Both the position numbers and the translations under genes were made by a program. From the NCBI GenBank assembly GCA_036925085.1, contig JAUPFP010000005.1, positions 7,332,498 through 7,396,497 of the forward strand: 64,000 bases of DNA, in the 5' to 3' direction. The notes under the pieces were generated by a model. The model was not told the DNA's origin and searched no databases. It was given only the letters and a program-made list of their open reading frames with translations. Source of the DNA: Brachycybe producta (taxonomy: Eukaryota; Arthropoda; Diplopoda; Playtdesmida; Andrognathidae). Shown here piece after piece: positions 58,076-64,000 of this stretch (positions are counted from its first letter, which is position 1; each line of letters opens with the position of its first letter).

Positions 58076-60424
58076 TGCGCAAATCGCACAAATTCTGTAA
58101 AATCTACTACCAAATTGGACATTTCGCACATTGTCTAGTTAATCAGTAAAATGTCTGATTTTTCACTTTGCCTGTAACGTTATATGTATAGAAGAAAAAA
58201 AATAATATGATAGTGGTCGCCACTAGAGACACTGGTAGAAAAAAAAAAGATACCATACCATATACCAGTTAGGAAGACTGGTAATGATTTTTTTTTCAGT
58301 CAACCACCCAATGAACCTCCCTACCCTCTTCCCCTGTTACCCCTTGATGTTCTGTCTTGATACGTGCTTTGAAAAACTAACAACTACTCTGGTTTATATA
58401 TAAATATAAAAAAAAAAAACCTTCCACCCACTAAACTCTTTTTTTTTTTTTTTGACGAGAAATCACAAAATCCCATGGATTTCATGACACAAGGATTTTA
58501 AATTCATATCAAAATATATAACAAAAAAAACACAAAACAAAAAAGCACAAAACAACAAGAAAATAACAAAATCCAGAATTACTAGCGTCAGTAAGTTTGG
58601 ATTATTATATTATAGTTTGCATTTCACATTCAATGAGAATCGATTTCACGTTGCTGAATTTAATATTTAATTTCACTTTCAGCTTCTTTATTCTATAAAA
58701 TGTTTAATAGTTACAGAGACAAGAGAAGCCATCATTAATTTATAAAGAACACTAATTGAGATAGACAAACAAAAACAATTATTCTTTTATATATACGCTC
58801 GTATAGGCGGCCTATATACAAAAGCATGATCAGTAAGAATTGGATCCAGCGGCCTCTCAATTACAGGAAGAAGAAAAAATCATAAAATTGTGACAATCAT
58901 ACCGTATGATTGCCATATGCATGTGTGCTATTATTTAATAACTGTCATATAATATGTTCTGTAATTTGCTTTTGTGACTGTTACAACATTATGAGCTAGG
59001 TATGACAATTTACTGTTATATGATAGTCTTACTATCTTTCTGGCATTGCTAGAATCTAATCATTACACATTTTCAACATAGGGTGAATGCATTGGTAGTC
59101 AGCCAGTTGCAAGTTGTAGGCTGTCGTTATACAAAAAAATAAACTGTGAAACTATAAAATGTTGCATTTCGAACTAAATTTGTGGCCTTCACGCAATCGT
59201 CCAGTACCCAGCCACGTAGTTAGTGCCTAAGTTGAGTCATTTGTATTCCAATAGTCAGCCATGTAACGTTCACAGTAGACCAGATCGGTATGAAAAGTAA
59301 ATGACCGTATTTTAAAGGTACAAATAAAACCCAAGCAAAAATATTCGATTACAGGGCCTTGTGCCCTCATTGCATGCCACAATTAAATGTCTTGGGACAT
59401 TTTTGGGGGCATTCCACATTTTTAAGGCATCATCTTCACTGTAACAACACTGAATTGCTCCAATTGGTAAATGGTGACTACTGACCTGTTATCAATTATA
59501 ATTATTGTAAATCTAATAGTCACCCACTGCATATCTTTATTACTGGTTGGAATTCACTCAAAATAACTATGTTATTGAATATTATGACTATTTGAATCAT
59601 TGTAATGTGGAGACACGATTGTTGTGATTATATATATGAATATATTCACAATTAACAGATTGGCAATCCGCACCAGTTAGTTTCCGATTGTGACCATTTT
59701 TAAGTGTTGTACTACAATTTATTAAGTAATGTCAATCCGCCTTTACTCAATAAATTGTGGCATAACGTTGCACAATCTGTTGTGTACCGCATAACAATTT
59801 TTACACTAAATTCTGCTCAACAATTCGACGTTTCATTCATTACTGATGAGACTCATCACTAATTTATATACTAGTCAAAATTGATCAATGACATTCTATA
59901 GACACAACCCAATAGCATCACTCTAGTAAGATCCCGACATTGAAGAATGTACAGTATTTTTATTGGTTGCAACACTTTTTGCTTGACAACTGACCGACTA
60001 TCAACTACAAACCAATATATTGAAAGCAATGTTGTGTGGAATTGCATAACACTTTACAACAAATTGTTGAATAATGTGACTCCACCTTTATTGCCAGTTT
60101 CAACATCTTGCACCTTGTTTGAACCTTTTTTTTTGAAGTTTTTTTTAAACATAATTCTTAGTAAGTAAGCTTTTTCCCAAGTGTTAACGAAAACAACTTT
60201 CGAGAAAAAACAAAACAAAATGAAATGTTGTATTTTTTCTTACAAAAGGCAAAAAAAAAATGTCGCCACCTTGTATTTCATTCAACATAATACTATTTTT
60301 TTGCAGTCCATTTAACACTGGTCTTTCTTTTCCCTATTAAATCTAACTATATTCAAGAGTTTCACTACAGAGACACAAACACATTTCTAAAAGATAAAAA
60401 GACCAAAAGAATTATTATACTCAC

Positions 60425-60480
60425 GAGTTGCACTATATATTATTTTGTAGTGAGTTCCATCAGTAGAATTGACCAAAAAT
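60425..60480 (-). CDS. Camta: Weak candidate upstream Camta exon
   Basis: Read on the minus strand, an open stretch encoding FLVNSTDGTHYKIIYSAT ends at a gtgagt donor. It leaves one base, the phase needed to join the CG-1 exon at 54053 (giving His at the junction). An acag acceptor would start it at 60480; another possible acceptor would start it at 60491. There is no recognised homology, and a chance match of donor and phase is quite possible. Confidence 0.25.
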
Positions 60481-61082
60481 CTGTTTCTTATCTTTGAATT
60501 GGAGAACTCTTAATATAACAGTATATACATACATACATAGCTTGGAGCAAAGAAGTGAGCACTAAGGACCAACCAAGCGACACATTCCAAAAACACTTTT
60601 AATTGTCCCTAAAAATGTTCTCAATGTTCCATAATAGCCAATTTAGAAGATGAGACTACAAATGGTCAAGTGGCAAGTGAAAGCTAAATCTTCTAAATCT
60701 TGTAAGTGGACAAATTATTCTTCTAAATAAAAAGATAGCAATATACAGTATGTATGTATTACATGTATGCGTGTGTGTATCTGCCTGTGTTTGACCAAAA
60801 TGGTCAAAGTTGCAAGTGTAGCTAAAATCTAAATCTTGTAAGTGGTCAGATTATTCGTCAAAACAAAAGATAGCAATGTGTGTGTGTGTGTGTTATGTAT
60901 GTCTGTGTGTGTGTCTTTCTTTATGTATTGGACACAATAAAAGGTCAAGAGGCAAATGAAGCTAAATATCTAAATCTAAATCTTGTAAGTGGTCAAAATT
61001 ATTTTTCTCATGAAAAAGATAGCAGTAGGCTTATGTGCATATATCCTTAAAGAAAAACAATTAAAATTGTGTTTAAAATGCG

Positions 61083-61084
<2 letters not shown>

Positions 61085-61145
<61 letters not shown>
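61085..61145. repeat. (AT)n microsatellite
   Basis: Uninterrupted AT array of about 60 bases, able to extrude a cruciform. Confidence 0.97.
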
Positions 61146-61148
<3 letters not shown>

Positions 61149-62218
61149 TTATCAACTTTTTTTTTACAAAATTAAGTTTCAGGGGAAAAATCAAAAGTTT
61201 GCTAAAAGCTAGAAAGATAGGCGAATATGCACGACATATATGCATGATTATTATGTTCATATACTGATATAGACCCTACTCACAGGAGAATAATTTAATT
61301 GTGTTTAAAATGAGCAAAATATAATATAGGTTAATGTAGTTTAAAAGTATATTTGTAAGAAGAGATTTTCTTAAGTTTGAATTGGAGCTATTGACTTTTT
61401 TTAAGCAATTTTACAAATGGCTGTCAAGTTAAAAGGGAATTTAAATTTAAAACCTGGCTGGCTGTATTCATAGAAACTCATATTTTGCTTACTTTAATAT
61501 AAACTCTCTCTCTCTGTATAGTTTCCCCTTTAGTTGGTACCCCTTTACTGTATGTAATCTTTTTAAAGATTAGATGAAATTCTTTCACTATTTCATCTAC
61601 TAAGGTTATTTGAGATTCAGTAAATTCAGTAAATAATATAAAAGCAATACTAGTAATAAAAAACCTCTTTTTTAAATAAAAAAAATGAGAAAGTGAATTT
61701 TTGTTCTGAAAGAATTCAACGAAATGTGTATTTTTAGAATTTTTCAAAACATAGATAAGAAGAAAAAAAATCAATCATTGAAAATTGCTATTTCATTCAT
61801 GAAGTAAAAAGGTTCTTGTGTATTGAACAAGTTCTTTTTTAAATGGACACAAATACAACACAAGAAAAAGACAGAAAAAAAAGCCATTAGAGATTACGGA
61901 TAAAGGATTTTCAAAGAGGTCATAAAAGTATGTTCTTTACTTTTACTCAGCATTTTGTTAAACATCACAAGTTTAACTTCTTTTTTTTAAATTAAACTTA
62001 AAAGAAATCAATGATAAGTAAATTGTTTTAAAAGTAGAATAACAAAAATTAGAATCTTCTTAGATTTGATAAATAACTTGCAAAAACTGTTTCAAAGCAA
62101 CATGAAAAAAGTTTCAGCAAGGAAGAAAAAAAATTCCACTGAATGATGCAAATGTTGTCTTGTTTTACAAAGCAATTTCAGAAATGACACAAAGTGGGGG
62201 GGCCTGGATGTGTATGAC

Positions 62219-62646
62219 TTAAACGGGCCGCGTCCACACTTTGCCACTTGGCTCTGTCAGCTGTTTTTTTTTTAAACTGGCAGAGCTAGTAAGCTGGCTT
62301 CGAAAACCTTCTTTATCAACTCTGTGAATAGAGCTCTGCACGTCTGGAAGGCTTGGTTTATACTCCAATAGCACAGCAGCAAAGCAGCATGTGAAGCTTC
62401 AAAATTGACGTCAGAGCTTCAGATTTTTGCCTTTGCCAGAGCAGGAAGCTAGCTTAGAACTTGTTCAGCTTCTCAAAGCACCAATCAGGAAACGCATGCA
62501 TAAATGTTGTGATCAAGTCACACCTGCAAAGCTAGCTGACTTTGGAAATATAGTTTACTTGGCTTTTCACCTTTTCTGCCATCTGGTAAAGCCAAAGTAA
62601 GGGCGTCCACAGTTCCAGATACTGGCAAAGTGTGGACGTGTCTTAA
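62219..62646. repeat. MITE family E with TTAA at both ends
   Basis: Left GCGTCCACACTTTGCCA and right TGGCAAAGTGTGGACG are 15-17 bp inverted repeats, each about 10 bases inside a TTAA (62219-62222 and 62643-62646). A TTAA target duplication would suggest a piggyBac-type origin, which is inference. Confidence 0.65.
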
Positions 62647-63539
62647 TGCAACATTTATTTTTTTTAAAAAAAAAGAACAAAACAGCAATTATTATTAACA
62701 TTTTTTTCTATTTTCTTTTGATTAGAAGTGTTTAATGTACCATAGATGATGTATTTTTGAGAGTTCAAACATTGGATGACATTTCTGTCAAAAAATCACA
62801 AATCCCAATAAATTGAGTAACCCCTTAGACCCCTGAAAACCTCATTTGTACTTTTGTGTTACACTTTTAACAAAAGTGTTTCTGTTGCTATTTTTAATGG
62901 TCACTCTCGTTTGTTGGGAGATCTAGTTCGCCACCCATATACCCCTTACCCTCCTCCTTCTCCCTGTCGACCTTCACCCCACCCACCCACCCACCTCATA
63001 TCTCTATCCCCTTTTCACTGTCCCATTACTTTTATATGTATTCACCATAATTATCACAAAAGCTGTTTCAAACATGCAAATTGCAATGCTCATAAAACAA
63101 ATGCCACATTTTCAAGGCAGTTAATGCAAATTATTTGTACAACAACAATTTTTAGCAAATATGCTTCTAACAACAGTTTTAGCCTCATCCTTTTTTTTAC
63201 GAAAAAAAAATGCAAGTGGTCAGTTTTAAAGGATTCTCTTCTTCTCCATTTTAATTTTATTTCAGGTCACATTCCTTGAAGATGTTCAAATGAAACATTT
63301 GTAATGAAAGTAGACTTTTCAAACGAATTCAACAGTGTTAACTTTTAGGAGTTCAAACAAAGTTAACTTACTGACAAAATGAATAAAACCTTCAAAGAAG
63401 ACGAATAAACACTAATCTGAATAAAGACTAAATTGAATGTCTATTGGGATTGACAGCTAAAGTAACCTGAAATATATAAAATGAATTTAGATATATCTAA
63501 GACCCAAATTCAAGAAGAAAAAAAAAACTTACCACTTAG

Positions 63540-63668
63540 GATGGTATTCTTATGATTGCTAAGTTAAAGGTAATGCTAAACTCATGAATTTTTTTATAGG
63601 AAATTTTATATAAAAGTTGATGAGTTTAGCACTACCTTTGACTTATACATTATTAAGAATATGACCTT
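63540..63668. repeat. Short MITE family B, copy
   Basis: Left ATGATTGCTAAGTTAAAGGT and right GCACTACCTTTGACTTATA are inverted repeats around a core GGAAATTTTATATAAAAGTT. Confidence 0.6.
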
Positions 63669-64000
63669 TAAACTTCAACTTGTACCCTCTGAACAGGATT
63701 CCAAGATAGAAAAACCGTGTATTAACTAAGTACAAAAATTGAACAGAGTTTTTCTAAACTAAAATTGTGTTCAGCGAGAATTCAAGTTGAAGTTCAAGTG
63801 CTAAGTTTTTTTTTCTCTTTAAATTTGAATCATCCAATTGTATATTTTAATACTTGTTTCTGTGTTTTATTCTGTTCAACTCAAACAATTTGTTAAAAAC
63901 AAGTACTAAATAAACATTTTTTCCAGGTTTTCTGTGTGTTTTATTGCATTTGGTGAACACACAAAAAAAAGAACTAAACTGATCAAGTGCAAAACGAAAT

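Larger units (their letters stand above)
54054..64000. other. Camta upstream/5' intron region: no secure gene
   Basis: Since the first visible Camta exon begins mid-codon, this stretch is probably also intronic. I see repeat families A, B, D and E and (AT)n arrays, plus the weak candidate exon at 60425-60480. No other coding region is supported. Confidence 0.5.

Noticed and set aside
62854-63279. 141-codon plus-strand frame with Pro/His run
   Set aside because: It comes from a C-rich simple tract (CACCCACCCACC) and low-complexity sequence, with no exon signals.

Overview
This is eukaryotic nuclear DNA from an invertebrate animal. The base composition is strongly AT-rich, genes are split by GT-AG introns, and the spaces between exons are filled with microsatellites and small inverted-repeat transposons. 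The larger gene is a CAMTA whose CG-1 domain wording looks protostome-like, so an arthropod or another protostome is my best guess. The species cannot be fixed from this window. No prokaryotic features, CRISPR arrays, rRNA or tRNA genes were recognised.

Two protein genes can be rebuilt with consistent splice phases. On the plus strand, about 5.94-11.67 kb, a five-exon gene encodes a 686-residue single-pass membrane protein. It has a signal peptide, a low-complexity glycosylatable ectodomain with a dibasic cluster, one transmembrane helix, and a long acidic, Ser/Thr/Tyr-rich tail. I do not recognise the family. On the minus strand, 23.755-54.053 kb, 22 exons encode at least 1421 residues of a calmodulin-binding transcription activator (CAMTA). 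The order is CG-1 DNA-binding domain, long low-complexity/acidic activation region, IPT/TIG fold, ankyrin repeats, Ser-rich linker and five IQ-like motifs. Its N-terminal exon(s) are missing; a weak candidate lies at 60.425-60.480 kb. Twenty-one exons sit between 23.7 and 35.8 kb, many separated by 63-100 nt introns. One 18.2 kb intron (35.782-53.943 kb) then splits the CG-1 domain.

The rest is non-coding and repeat-rich. It includes a 629 bp hAT element with perfect 8 bp target duplications and a transposase relic, and a 206 bp hAT-type MITE with 8 bp duplications. Two inverted copies of an LTR-retrotransposon-like fragment lie at 15.3-16.1 and 44.0-44.8 kb. At least seven further foldback/MITE-like families are visible, plus a perfect 27 bp-arm hairpin at 13.94 kb, a degenerate CA-rich minisatellite at 37.2-37.8 kb, and many (CT)n, (GA)n and (AT)n arrays. 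No clearly new multi-gene system was seen. The most novel items are the unrecognised membrane protein and the repeat families.
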